A DNA stretch of 64,000 nucleotides. It comes from Allomyces macrogynus ATCC 38327. Taxonomy: Eukaryota; Blastocladiomycota; Blastocladiomycetes; Blastocladiales; Blastocladiaceae. The notes under the pieces were generated by a model. It was not told the DNA's origin. It saw nothing but the letters and a program-made list of their open reading frames with translations, and ran no database searches. The position numbers and the translations under genes are program-made. The DNA lies in contig GG745350.1 in assembly GCA_000151295.1 (NCBI GenBank), positions 629,896-693,895 of the forward strand, written 5' to 3'. Each line of letters begins with the position of its first letter. The stretch's first letter is position 1. Below, one piece after another: positions 55,126 to 64,000 of this stretch.

Positions 55126-56118
55126 GAAGATGCTGGTTCACTTGTCGTGCGGAGAGGGAGATACACCAGTGCAAGAGCTTCGCGTGGGGGTGGGGGTGCG
55201 GTGCGGTGCTCCTTGGCGACATTAAGGTGAGCTCCCGCGAATGCGTGCAAATGGAGCTGGCAGGCACCAGTCGACTCGCTTGCGTCGTTTCTGGCAAACA
55301 TGGTCGCACAAAGTTTGCACGTTGCTCTCTACGGTGACCATATGATCAAATCAATTCTCTTGCTTTATGTCAAGCTTGGTAGTGAAGAGTGTCAGGCCGC
55401 TAGCAGCAGGACCCTGGGTGTGAAGGAAACAGGAAACTATGGATGCTTCAATATTCTGATGCTTGTTTGCAATCGTTCTGATCGTTGTTGGATCTGTTTT
55501 TCTGAGCCAATTCGCGTGCCAAAGTCTCTCGCATCGCTTCTCACAAAGAAGCGAGAATGAAAAGCCTGCACGCGACGTGACTCGTGGCAACGGTCCTCGT
55601 CATTGTTCTTGCCCTACTGTGCTGAAACTCTTGGCACCTCTCATGGAGCAAGCTCAAAGCTTCTTATTCAAGTATCTTCAGACTGATTTCATATTTTTTC
55701 TGATTTTCGCATGCTCTAGGCTTTGCGCTGATACTGGGTGGGGTTCGAGCTATGTACCCCCACGTCAAAAGTAGCAGTTGGAGTCACGGAATCCTGTTCT
55801 CACGCACGACCATCGTGGCGGTCCCTGGTCTGCTGTTTTTGCCTTTTGGCGACACGCAGCCCGTCGTTGGTGGTGGTAGTGGTGGCCGTTCAGGCACCTG
55901 GCGCATGTCGGGGTGAAGAGATGCAATGCCAGACGCACCTCGCAGTTCCTAATTGTTTGTATATGCCGAGCTGCCAGACAGACCGGTCATACACGGATTC
56001 GATGGTCCTTTCACAGATGCGAACGTTCAAGGCGTGACCGACTCTTGAGCGAGCAAAGAAGCCATTTGATCGCACAAACTGCAACGATTAACATTCAATT
56101 CATCAACCCCAACCTCCG
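55126..56118. other. Intergenic region
   Basis: 993 bp, AT-richer than its neighbours, between two minus-strand genes. No recognisable gene. Confidence 0.5.
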
Positions 56119-58355
56119 TCACTGATACCGCATCCGCGCCGTCTCCCTCGCGCGATCCGCCAACGACATGCCCGCAAGCGGCACGTCCCCCTGCACCGCC
56201 ATCCCGGCGCCAATCCCTGCACCAGGCGTGTACGCCGTCGCCTGAATCGGCTTGACGATCCCGTCGCCCGTGCGACCGAGCCCACCACCTCCCCATCCCA
56301 TCTTGGCGAGCAGTTTGCCGCCAATCCCTTCAGCAAGCGTCGCGGCGCGCTTGGGCTTGGGTTTCGGATGCAGGTAGTGGTACTTGATGAAGAGCGCGAG
56401 CTGCACGGCCAATGGGTCGTCGCGGTTGGTCGCGTGCAGATGTGACTCGGCCGCGTGCCGACGCAATGCCGCGCGCGTTGTGAACTGCCGCTGGCACAGC
56501 GCACACAGTCGACGCGGCACGTCGAGGTAGTCCTCGGTCTCGGCGACCGGGAACGGGTCGAACGGCGGCAGATCCGGGTCGGTGGCGAGGATGGGTGTCG
56601 GCGGAGCGGGGGAGGGATCGGATGGTGGAGCAGCAGCAGCGGGTTCCTCGCCGCCGATTTCGGCGTAGAATGCGGCCAATGGATCGTCGTCGTTGGCAGT
56701 AGTCGGCGCAGCGAGTTCCGGGGTCGGGTGACCGACCGGGTACGCCGCATCGTCGCGGTAGATGAGGATGCGCGCGTCGGGCGTCACGGCCGTGAACTTG
56801 CCGGGCGCGTACGCCGTCTTGAACGCTGTGGGCTTACCAAAGCCGACGTGCACTTGCCGGTCGTTCAGGTAAAAGCCGGAGGGGTAGTAGCTCTTGTTGT
56901 TGAGAATCTCGTGCACGACTCGGCACACCTGTTGAAACATCGAGCGGTGAGAATGGGCTCCGGGAAACGTGCGAGAGAAGGACAGCATAAACGAACCTCG
57001 CTGGACGGGAACTCGACAAACGCAAACGACAAGCTGGTTCCGGTCTGCTTGTCGTGGATCAAGCGCACATGCGCCGGGTCGAGCTCGCCAGGTCGAAGCG
57101 CCGCAGACAGGTCAGCGAACGTTTTGAAGATCTGGAAGTGAAGAGAATGCCATCGTCGTTAGCCGGTTTTGCGGCGAATTTTTCGTCGCCAATCGAGCGG
57201 ATACGCACAAGATCTGCTGACGTCTGCGCATCGAGACCGCGCAGGAGCAAGAGCGAGGTCGGGTCAGCCGAAACGTCGTCTTGACCATCCAGGACGGTCT
57301 TGGAAGACTGACCTGCCGGCGGGATGTCCAAGGCTATACAAGAAATGAGCGAGCGGTACGCCAACCGTGATCACGATCCAAAACGAGCCGTACTGCGCGT
57401 CGCCCGGCACTGCGAGCATTCTCCGACCGTCGACGCATTTTGCTTGCCGCACTATCATCAAACGGAGGGTGAGATGGTGGAGTAAGTGGAACAGCACATC
57501 AAAAGAATGCGTACATGACGGCACGCCCATTCCACGGCGGGCCCTCGCGCCTGGAAAAAGACGGCCTTGGCAACACTATGGCCGAGGTGGAAACCGCCCG
57601 ACGCGGCCTCGACAAACCGGGTCGCTTCCTCGATGCTAGGAAACTTGACCATCGCAAAACGCCGCGAAATACCTTTTAGGGATCGCGGAAATAAGCAAAA
57701 TTAGTGTTCTGGAAAACGGTCACTGCCCATCGACAAAAGAACACACCGTCTTGGTCACGCATCACGCGAACCGACTCGGATCCAGAAAAGCCGAGTGCAA
57801 TCAGCGTCTCCTTGATCTACACCGTTTGGTGAAGTCAGTTCTCGCAATACAAGACCACCAGTCGCAAAAAATCCGGACCTCGTGCTCATCCGTGTCGGGA
57901 TGCATGCGCTTGATCACAACCAACTGGTTCGGCGCCCCGACCGCACCCCCATCACGCGCATACCGCGGCCGCGCTGCGTCGCGGCTTGCCGAATCCACAG
58001 CCGACTGGAACGCACGGCTACGACGCACGCTACGCCGGTCGCCGTCGTGGACTTCGTACCACCGCTCGAGCGACCTTGACCGCGATCGGGAACGCGAATG
58101 GTCGTATCGGCTGCGGCGGCGCTCGTAATCGCGCGACCTCGAACGGGACCGCGAGCGGGACCGGTGGCGGTGGCGTGGTGGCGACGGCGACACGTTGCGG
58201 TACTTGAAGCGGCCGCTGCGGGACGTCGCGTAGTCGGCGCCCTCGTACTGGTAATCATGGGGCTCCGGGTCGCTGTAGTCGTCGCGGTGGCGGTGGCGCG
58301 AGCTGGACCGGCGCCGGGACGACCGGTCGTCGTTGCGTGAGCGTCGTTCGGACAT
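56119..58355 (-). CDS. RBM5/RBM10-like splicing regulator
   Basis: Exons 58355-57879, 57816-57747, 57672-57515, 57451-57394, 57312-57209, 57131-56997, 56928-56119; 603 aa. RBM5/10 proteins bind pre-mRNA and spliceosomal proteins and influence 3' splice-site and exon choice. The full domain order is present: an RS-rich N-terminus (HRHRSRSRSRSRSRDYERRR); RRM1 (NQLVVIKRMHPDTDEHEIKE to ISRRFAMVKFPSIEEATRF); a RanBP2 zinc finger (VEWACRHCGKQNASTVGECS, then QC); RRM2 (SLLLLRGLDAQTSADL to GTSLSFAFVEFPSSE); a C2H2 finger (LCALCQRQFTTRAALRRH); and a G-patch (GKLLAKMGWGGGGLGRTG). It is shorter than human RBM5 (815) and I see no OCRE domain. All six introns (62-81 nt) keep phase. Confidence 0.93.
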
Positions 58356-58682
58356 GGAATGAATTGCAGCAGGTTGGATCGGCTGGTGGTTCGATTTGAT
58401 TGCGAGAGGTCGTCGTGCGCCGAAGAGCAGGGTCTGGGTCATGGAGCAGTCTGTCGAGTCTGACTCAAATACAAACCCAAGGCATCAATCAAGCGAAGGC
58501 TGCCCAATGCTGATACACATATCCTGGTAGCTCGAGCGACGCTGGAGGAGATGGGCATCGCTTCGTCCAAGACAGCGTTATGTTCTCCACCATAGTGACA
58601 TGGACAAGTCGTGCAGACACGGCAAGAACGTCTGCGCTCCCAAGCAAGCACTTCATCTCTGTTCAGCTCGCCCAATAACAGG
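58356..58682. other. Spacer between the RBM5-like and SWI3-like genes
   Basis: 327 bp between minus-strand genes; nothing recognised. Confidence 0.5.
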
Positions 58683-60584
58683 TCACCGCGGCCGACTCGC
58701 ATCTCCACCATGCAACATCCGCGACAGTGCTAAACTCCCGGAACCTTGGTACGCAGGAATGGTCGTCGCCACGCCTGCACCCTCGCTCGACGCGCTCACC
58801 GTCGACGAAGCACGTCTCGGCTGCGTAACCGACGCGGCCGCTGCTGCCACTCCAGCCTGTCCACGCATCTTATCGACACGGTCGCGCACCGTCCTGGTCT
58901 CGTCAAGTGCCCCCGCGTATTCCTGATGCCGCGCCTTCGTCTCGTTCGCGACCCATGCGTCCATCTCGGTGATCAATCGCGACTTGTGCTCCATCCGCTG
59001 CACCGTCAGGTCAACAACCTGCACAACTGTGGCACGGCACTGCTGATCCTGAATCTCGGCGAGCTCTGCCGCTTGCAGCGCAGCCGCTTGGTACCCGGCC
59101 TTGAGCACCGGCGCGTAATCCGCATCCTCGGGAATCGCCCCGTCGTCATTGGCCAACCCCGCAATTTGCGCGAGACACGCCTGGCCAAACGCGGCCGCGA
59201 CACCTGGGTTCACACCGTGCAGGAGGAACTCGACCGTGGCCATGACCGGGTTCCCGGCCGTCAAGAATGGCAAATCGTGAAAGTTCTGCTCGGCAATCAG
59301 GTCGCGCGCCTCGTCGCCCTGCAAGGTCAGGAACCGCGCGAGACAGTCGGCGGCTGATTTTTCGGTGTTGACGTAGCTGGCGACGGCGTCCCAGTCGTCG
59401 AGGCCCGGGTCAAAGTGGCCGACGGCGTCGAGAAGGCGCAGAAGTTCCTCGTCGGTCCAGGTGGGACCGTTGGGGTCGGTTTCGGCGTCGTTGTTGCCGT
59501 TGGTAGAGGGCGACGTGGGCGCGTCGATGTGGACGTAGGTGCCGGAAAAGAGGCCGTCGAACTGGCCAGACGTGAAGCACGCCGAGCACAGAAAGCGGTC
59601 CGGGACGACCATGGACCGGTAGTGAGGAGTGTCAGCGACCATCGTTGAGCACGAGTGACATATTGGACGCGCGGCAAAGAAGGGGACGACCGCGTCGAGG
59701 TCAAACTGTGGCCACCAGGAATCGGGCATCCATTTCGGATCGTCTGCGATGGGAACGACCGAGCTTGGGCACACTACCATGTGCAGTTCGAGAAAATGGA
59801 GAATCGAGACGAGCGTCGCGGCAGGAAGCGAAGTTGGTGGGGTCGAATCGGCGAGCAGCGTCGAATTGGCTCTACTCGTTGGCCACGGCGCCGATTCACC
59901 TTCTACGCCGGTTCTTGACGCAACGTTTTCGACGAGATGTGATCGGATCGTCAGGTACTCGCTGTCGGAAATGAGAAAGCCATCGCGCGCTTGAAGCTGG
60001 TTGAGATATTCGCGCTCCACGGCGGCCACCCTATCCGGCACAAACCATGACGGAGGATGCGGCGAGGTCGGCACATCCGCAGACCTAAAGCCGTTCATGT
60101 CCGTGTTCGCTTGCTCGCGCGGCCTCCACCCGAGATGCATCAAGCACAGCGACGAAATCGGCTCGCCCTGCTCGACAGCGTTGGCGTTGGCCGCAGTCGC
60201 CGCCGCTGCAGCTGCAGCTGCAGCTCGCGACCGTGTCCTCCCGCCCCGTCGGCTTGCTGAGGCACTGTCGTCAAAGTCTGGTTTCGTTGGACTCGGGAGC
60301 GCCGTGACGTCGATCAGCGAAACTCCCGTACACCATGCTGGTACCGGCGGGTCCACGGGCTCGGCTTGAGCGGTTCGGTTGCCGGTCGACACCTGCAGCG
60401 TGGATGACAAGAGGCGCGTTGATGGTCAGGTCCATCTGCTTTTGTGTGTTGCACGACTGATCTGCTTGCAGCAAGATGACGTCGTCGCTTGCAATCTTGA
60501 ACGGACCTGATTCGGATCGTGGTTGCGGGCATCGCCGCCATTTGCAGTGCTGGAGGTCGAGAGGGGCGGCAGTGATTCGGACAT
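58683..60584 (-). CDS. SWI3/RSC8/SMARCC-like chromatin remodeller subunit
   Basis: Exons 60584-60507 and 60392-58683; 595 aa. These proteins scaffold SWI/SNF and RSC complexes. A SWIRM domain is recognisable (SWFVPDRVAAVEREYLNQLQ, then FLISDSEYLTIRSHLVEN and ATLVSILHFLELHMVV), although an insertion of about 30 residues splits it. A zinc-binding segment follows (ICHSCSTMVADTPHY, FLCSACFTSG), then a SANT domain (TWTDEELLRLLDAVGHFD, ASYVNTEKSAADCLARFLTL), and a C-terminal helical region with MEHKSRLITEMDAWVANETK for dimerisation. The start is uncertain: I joined MSESLPPLSTSS (ATG 60584) to the main exon by a 114-nt intron (60393-60506), longer than usual, and part of that intron is open and protein-like (FKIASDDVILLQADQ), so an extra exon may exist. 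Confidence 0.85.
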
Positions 60585-61180
60585 GGCAAAAATTCGCGGC
60601 TGTTGAAGCCTGCTGGATCGCAACCAAGGCAAGCAAGCTTGGCGGGACAGGACTGCGTCATTTCTTCATGACGTTGAGTCAAACACACCACGTACCTAAC
60701 AAAGCCAACACAGTTCGCACGCCAGCATACATGAATGAACCAGCTGGATTGCTCATGACCTGCCGCAAAATGGTGGCCGAGACGTGAAGACAAGTCTGAG
60801 ACGGTCTGCATGCGGCAATCAATTCGACAGGGAAAAGCAAGGCGGTGTTGACGGGGGAGCACCCATCTTGCCCTCACGCCGTCGTGATCCCCGCAGTTGG
60901 CAAGGACGGTCCACCGCTGGGAACTCAACGAAGCCATCCTCACCGACCGTTGCCACCAGGCCATGAGATGCTGGTCGCTGAACGGTGGGAATTTGATGAC
61001 GATGCGACCGTTCGCACATCTGGTGCTGTGCCGGTGTTTGCTCATGGATTGACGGCGACACGAGCACTTCGCTCGCCCGAGAGGCATAAATGAAATCGCC
61101 GTCCTGCCCACGGGCCACCGGATCTCTCTCGCCAACGCGTTTCTCTTCATCCGTCACGTCGATCCCTCGCCGGAACCAAG
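60585..61180. other. Divergent intergenic region (SWI3-like / second LPMO-like gene)
   Basis: 596 bp between divergent starts. A TATA-like CATAAATG at about 61085 lies some 95 nt upstream of the LPMO-like start. No other gene. Confidence 0.5.
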
Positions 61181-62052
61181 ATGTTCCCGCGGCCCATCCT
61201 CGCACTCGCGCTCTTGTTCGTCGTTGCGCTTGTCGTGCCGATCCAACCGGCCAACGCGCACTCGCGCCTCCTCTCTCCTCCCGCGCGCGACAATGACTAC
61301 TGCGGTGCCTGGAGCACGCTGTGCGCTCCGTGCGGGAAGACCAAGACCAAGGCGGACGCCAACCCGGGCGCTGTCACGTACAAGCGCGGGCAGACGATTG
61401 ATATCGCGTGGCCGCGGAATGCACCTCCTTCTCCACCAATTTTGTGGTCCCGACCTCACCCCTGATCGGCGCGCCGATTTGCAGAAACAACCACCCCGCC
61501 GGCTTCATCCGCCTCTCGATCGTCCCCTTCACCTCGGCGCAAACTATTGACGACTTTACCGCCGGCACCGTGCACTACAGCTGCCACGAATCCGGGTGCA
61601 AATCCGGGAACGCCACCAACCCGAACGGCCCGGACGCGCCGGGCACCCCCGTCGACGGCAACCGCTGCTCCACCAAATTCACGGTCCCAACCTGGCTCAA
61701 GGACGGGCAGTACACGTTGCAGTGGCTGTGGTTTGGTGGCGCGTCCTACTACGGCGACGAAAACCGCGGGCAGACCGATTATTACTCGTGCCACGATTTC
61801 ACGGTCCGTGGTGGTGTCGCAGTGAACCCGTTTGGGAAACCGTCGTGTCCGACGTTTTTCGGTGGGGATGCGGTCTCGGCGAATACGGCGCGGTGTAAGT
61901 ATTTTGGGACGGGAGCACCGTTCCAGTGCCGGCCGGACGGGTGTGCGGGGAGCTATAAGGACGGGAGGCCGGTGCCGCTGGTGCAGTGTTTGGGGACGAA
62001 GGCGACAACGACGACGGTGGCGGGGAAGCCAGCCAAGGCGACGGCTGCGTGA
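61181..62052 (+). CDS. Secreted LPMO-like protein, second paralogue
   Basis: Proposed exons 61181-61416 and 61485-62052; 267 aa. A signal peptide (residues 1-26, ending PANA) exposes His27 in HSRLLSPPARDNDYCGAW. The second His is in RNNHPAGFIRLSIVPF; FSCHESGC is here YSCHESGCKSG, followed by YTLQWLWFGGASYYGDENRG and YYSCHDFTVRGG. It is the paralogue of the gene at 37034-38443 but stops after CAGSYKDGRPVPLVQCLG with a short Thr/Ala/Lys tail, lacking the linker and Cys module. Its intron sits at the same codon and phase, ends TTTGCAG and is 68 nt long, but the donor reads GAATGC instead of GT. A canonical alternative (donor at 61444, 41 nt) keeps the frame but inserts nine residues (NAPPSPPIL). 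Unspliced, the ORF ends after 94 codons. Confidence 0.8.
61417..61484 (+). other. Intron with apparent GA-AG ends
   Basis: GAATGC donor position where the paralogue has GTACGC; the next bases share the CCTTCTCCACC motif of the paralogue's intron. See the LPMO-like gene for the canonical alternative. Confidence 0.55.
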
Positions 62053-62532
62053 TGCATGCGCACAGTTCAAGGTGGTTGCAGAATTTGCTTCTTGCATGGC
62101 GGCTCGCGCGACAAGATTACATGTCCAAACTCCAATTTCATTTATGGCCATTTTGTTTCGGCTTGCATTGTCGACTGCAGCGATGAACGCACCGTGGAGC
62201 ATCGGCCTCGTCCGTCATGCGAAAAATCGACCGTTTGGGCGCAATTTCGGGCGGAGAAGGTGCGGGCGCTCGTGTCAAGACTTTGACGACCGAAACAACT
62301 TTGAAATGGATGGCTATGGACCGGGCCAGACTGGGATCATGTCGAATCGCATTGAATCATGTCGTTTGCAGCAACGCCCACGAACCCTGACCAACGACAA
62401 CCACAGGCCACACGCTCCGTGCTCAACGACAATAAGATGGCGAGTCAAACATGAACATCTATCGAGCTGCCCCAAACTCGAGCCAACAAGAACAATATCA
62501 AACAACCATCACCCAACGACTGCAACCAACCT
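62053..62532. other. Convergent spacer
   Basis: 480 bp between the stops of the LPMO-like gene and the prolyl oligopeptidase; A-rich towards 62500. Nothing recognised. Confidence 0.5.
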
Positions 62533-64000
62533 CTAATCGCGCCACTCGGCGCCCGTGTTCATGGCAATAAACGCAAACTTGTTGGCCGCCGACTCGATGC
62601 GCTTCTTGGTCGGCTTCCCGGCCCCATGCCCGGCCTTCTGCTCGACCAAAATCAGCAGCGGGTTTGGGTTCTGCGGGTTCGTGAACTGCAGCTCCGAGAT
62701 GTACTTGTACGAGTGCAGCGGCACGACGCGATCATCGTGATCCGAAGTCATGACGAGCGTCGCCGGGTACGTCTGTTCCTTGACCGTGTGCACGGGCGAG
62801 TACGTCAACAGGTAGGCCAAGTCCTCCGGGTTGTTCGGGTCGCCGTAATCGGCGCGCCACGCGGCACCGATCGTGAACCGGTCGTACTTGACCATGTCCA
62901 TGACACCGACTTCAGCGACGGCCGCACCAAACAGGTCGGGCGCCTGGTTGATGCACGCGCCGATCAAGAGACCGCCGTTGGACCCGCCGTTGATGGCGAG
63001 TTTCGCGTGCGACGTGTACCCGCGCGCCACGAGGTGCTTGGCCGCCCACTGGAAGTCGTCAAACACGTTTTGTTTGTTGCGCAGCATGCCGGCCTCGTGC
63101 CAGGCTTCGCCGTACTCGCCGCCGCCGCGGAGGTTGGGCATGGCCACGACCGCGTCGTAGTGCTGGATGAACGCGAGCCACGCCGGCACGAACATGGGGC
63201 CGAGCGAGATGTTGAACCCTGTGATTCGGAGTGGGAGCGGTTAGTTGAGAGAACATGGGCCAAACGTCACCTCCAACAGAGAGAGAATGATAATTCTGAC
63301 GTACCGCCGTACCCGTACTGCAAGCACGGCCGTGACCCGTCCATGGCCCCACCCTTGCGCTGCACAATAAACATGGGCACGCGCGTCCCATCCTTGGACT
63401 CGTAAAACTCTTGCGTTGCCTCAAACAACTTCGGGTCAAACCCGTCGACGTGCGTCGTCTTGAACTCGACCGCCTCCCCCGAGCTCAAATCATGCTGAAT
63501 GATCGTGCCCGGCGACAAGAAACTGGAAAACTTGTAAAAGAAGGTCCCGTCCTTGCGTTTGGCCGAAATATCATCGACCGACCCGACCGTCGGCAAATGA
63601 ATCGCCTGCTCGTGTGCGCCCGTCGTCAGGTCGTGAATGTGCAGCACGTCCTGCACGTCCTCCATGTAGACGAGCAAAAGCTTGTCGTGGTTGACGACTT
63701 CGGCGCGCGAGAGCGTCGCCGTCGCGTGTTCCGGCACGATCTCGACGAATCCGGTCTCCGGGTCGGCGAGATCGTACTTGACAATCCGACCGCGCGGGGC
63801 TGTCCAGTTGGACTTGAAGTAGAAGACGGTCGCGTCGTTGGTCAAGTATTCAAACGACCCTTGGTCGACGTCGTCCACGATCTTGGTCCATTCGAGCGAC
63901 CCAAACGCCAAGTCGGCGACTGACTCGGGCTTGCGCGCGATCCACAACAGGTTCTTGGCCGCGGTCGACGCCGAGACCCCCAAGATCAAGTACTCGCCGC
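62533..64000 (-). CDS. Prolyl oligopeptidase (S9A), N-terminus outside window
   Basis: Exons 64000(open)-63305 and 63218-62533; the C-terminal 460 or so residues are present. S9A enzymes cut short peptides after proline in the cytosol. The propeller part includes YFKSNWTAPRGRIVKYDLAD and TTGAHEQAIHLPTVGSVDDI, and the hinge to the hydrolase domain reads YGGFNISLGPMFVPAW. The catalytic triad is visible: Ser in INGGSNGGLLIGACINQ, Asp in TSDHDDRVVPLHS, His in KAGHGAGKPTKKR. NLRGGGEYGEAWHEAG is also typical. The 86-nt intron is canonical and phase 1. The upstream part continues beyond position 64000. Confidence 0.95.

Noticed and set aside
1..64000. CRISPR arrays, operons, prokaryotic mobile elements, rRNA genes
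   Set aside because: No repeat-spacer pattern, transposase frame or rRNA segment was seen, and gene structure is eukaryotic throughout.
1..64000. A biosynthetic gene cluster centred on the P450
   Set aside because: Neighbours (OTU protease, ribosomal P1, ESCRT-III, AMP deaminase) are unrelated housekeeping genes; no backbone synthase or tailoring enzymes are nearby.

Overview
The window looks like a chromosomal piece of a GC-rich, gene-dense, intron-containing eukaryote. I read it as a zoosporic, early-diverging fungus; a blastocladiomycete such as an Allomyces relative is my best guess. The grounds are a fungal-type chorismate mutase (ARO7), a SWI3/RSC8-type SWIRM protein, copper-oxidase-like secreted proteins with mature N-termini HARLLSPPAR and HSRLLSPPAR, and genes common in animals and flagellated lineages but lost in yeasts (NAA50, TTD14-type AAA/CYTH, RBM5/10, a full-length ABCA transporter). 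The taxonomic call is inference. TAA, TAG and TGA all end intact genes here, so the standard code applies. I rebuilt exon structures by hand from splice sites, reading frame and family alignment; for most genes the exon lengths sum exactly to a multiple of three. Most introns are 60-95 nt, with donors mainly of the form GTRCGY.

Layout. 1-1.8 kb: fragments of poorly resolved minus-strand genes, one with an in-frame stop. 2-7.9 kb: a DCAF4-like WD protein and UPF2 (nonsense-mediated decay), convergent. 8.5-13.1 kb: two tandem gamma-glutamyltransferase genes. 13.4-18.3 kb: prefoldin subunit 4, an ING-family PHD protein, SPO11 and NAA50. 19.2-22.7 kb: chorismate mutase and a TTD14-like ATPase. 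22.9-25.3 kb: a disrupted gene joining an EGF-like module, a GT4 glycosyltransferase and a PKD-like tail. 26.6-34.3 kb: an ABCA-type transporter preceded by a Ser/Pro-rich ORF. 35.5-36.3 kb: a small four-helix membrane protein. 37-38.4 kb and 61.2-62.1 kb: two paralogous LPMO-like secreted proteins. 39.4-43 kb: an OTU protease and a cytochrome P450. 43.6-49.4 kb: ribosomal P1, VPS20/CHMP6 and AMP deaminase. 50.2-51.9 kb: a polyprenol reductase. 52.8-55.1 kb: an F-box/LRR-like gene with repeated frame breaks. 56.1-60.6 kb: an RBM5/10-like splicing factor and a SWI3-like remodeller subunit. 62.5-64 kb: prolyl oligopeptidase, cut by the window end.

The genes are mostly unrelated housekeeping functions and form no pathway cluster. 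I found no novel defence or biosynthetic system. The most interesting material is in gene structure: a GC-AG intron, an apparent GT-TG intron, an apparent GA-AG intron, coding exons consisting only of ATG, a 13-nt microexon, and introns of unrelated genes that share a 5' segment and could be introner-like elements. There are also several broken or possibly mis-sequenced genes (SPO11, EGF-GT4, F-box/LRR, coiled-coil).
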